54,163 nt of DNA from Dechloromonas sp. (GTDB lineage: Bacteria > Pseudomonadota > Gammaproteobacteria > Burkholderiales > Rhodocyclaceae), in contig JAEUOG010000049.1 in NCBI GenBank assembly GCA_016790815.1, forward strand, positions 1 through 54,163, in the 5' to 3' direction. The notes below the pieces were generated by a model. It saw only the letters and a list, made by a program, of their open reading frames with translations. It was not told the DNA's origin and made no database searches. Shown one piece after another: positions 54,029-54,163 of the stretch (position 1 is its first letter; each line of letters starts with the position of its first letter). The position numbers and the translations under genes are program-made.

Positions 54029-54163
54029 CTATGTACCCGTAACATGTTGAACGCCACCGATCCCCAAAGCGGCGCGTAGGAAATCGGCAGAGGACATATT
54101 CCGGTCGTATCGCTCGATCAGTCGTCGCCATCCCAGATAGTTACCCAGATAGCGAGTGGTCAC
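54029..54163 (-). CDS. Transposase, C-terminal end (cut by window edge)
   Basis: The last 44 codons of an open reading frame enter from the right edge and stop at TAG 54029-54031. The peptide contains TRYLGNYLGWRRLIERYD and SADFLRAALG. The Y-L-x-N-Y-L-G-W-R pattern near a C-terminus is familiar from insertion sequence transposases of the IS1595 type, but the fragment is short. I see no terminal inverted repeat with confidence. Whether the element is intact depends on sequence outside the window. Confidence 0.55.
   Translation of the reverse strand: MTTRYLGNYLGWRRLIERYDRNMSSADFLRAALGIGGVQHVTGT

Overview
The window looks like a chromosomal segment of a betaproteobacterium of the Rhodocyclales (Dechloromonas/Azonexus-like). 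This is inferred from GC-rich coding, the order mla-murA-his-hinT-tat, paired phasin genes for polyhydroxyalkanoate granules, a short-form HisG and the kdsD-kdsC-lptC-lptA block. No rRNA, tRNA, CRISPR array or complete mobile element was seen. No gene-free stretch exceeds about 240 bases.

Layout. (1) 1-6.4 kb: the 5' end of sucC, a MATE exporter, a fumarylacetoacetate-hydrolase-family enzyme, a short FimV-like protein, a Nif3-like protein, a membrane-anchored DegS-like protease and a class II glutamine amidotransferase. (2) 6.4-16.3 kb, mostly minus strand: tatC-tatB-tatA, hinT and a histidine locus. The run hisB-H-A-F-I-E is intact, but hisG-hisD is separated from it by hisC plus a CZB-domain gene on the plus strand and by a split chromate transporter pair. 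(3) 16.4-23.5 kb, minus strand: a cold-shock gene, murA, ibaG, a YadG/YadH-type ABC exporter and the Mla phospholipid-transport genes. (4) 23.6-42.1 kb: an MSHA-like type IV pilus or pseudopilus island. It starts with a sigma-54-dependent response regulator and continues with MshM-, L-, N-, E-, G-, I-, J- and K-like proteins, an 872-residue pseudopilin-like protein, a minor pilin, an adenylate cyclase and a histidine kinase. It ends with a pilin gene that has its own sigma-54 promoter. (5) 42.2-46.9 kb: a CPA2 cation/proton antiporter, then kdsD-kdsC-lptC-lptA for Kdo synthesis and LPS export. (6) 47-48.4 kb: two tandem phasin genes behind a near-consensus sigma-70 promoter. (7) 48.4-54.2 kb: a MoaB/CinA-domain protein, an EI24/CysZ-like membrane protein, the DEAH helicase gene hrpA and the C-terminal end of a transposase at the right edge.

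The most unusual signal is a short interspersed repeat of about 35-42 bp with the core CGGTCAACCGGAAA, an A/T-rich stretch and usually a GGCC-like block. I count seven copies plus one degenerate candidate, in both orientations. Some are intergenic. Others lie in frame inside hisC and hrpA, where they coincide with extra residues relative to the family, and one supplies the hisD stop codon. I cannot attach it to any named repeat family.

The pilus island appears wired to several signals. MshE carries a c-di-GMP-type N-terminal domain, a class III adenylate cyclase lies inside the island, and the response regulator and histidine kinase at its two ends are suited to drive the sigma-54 pilin promoter.
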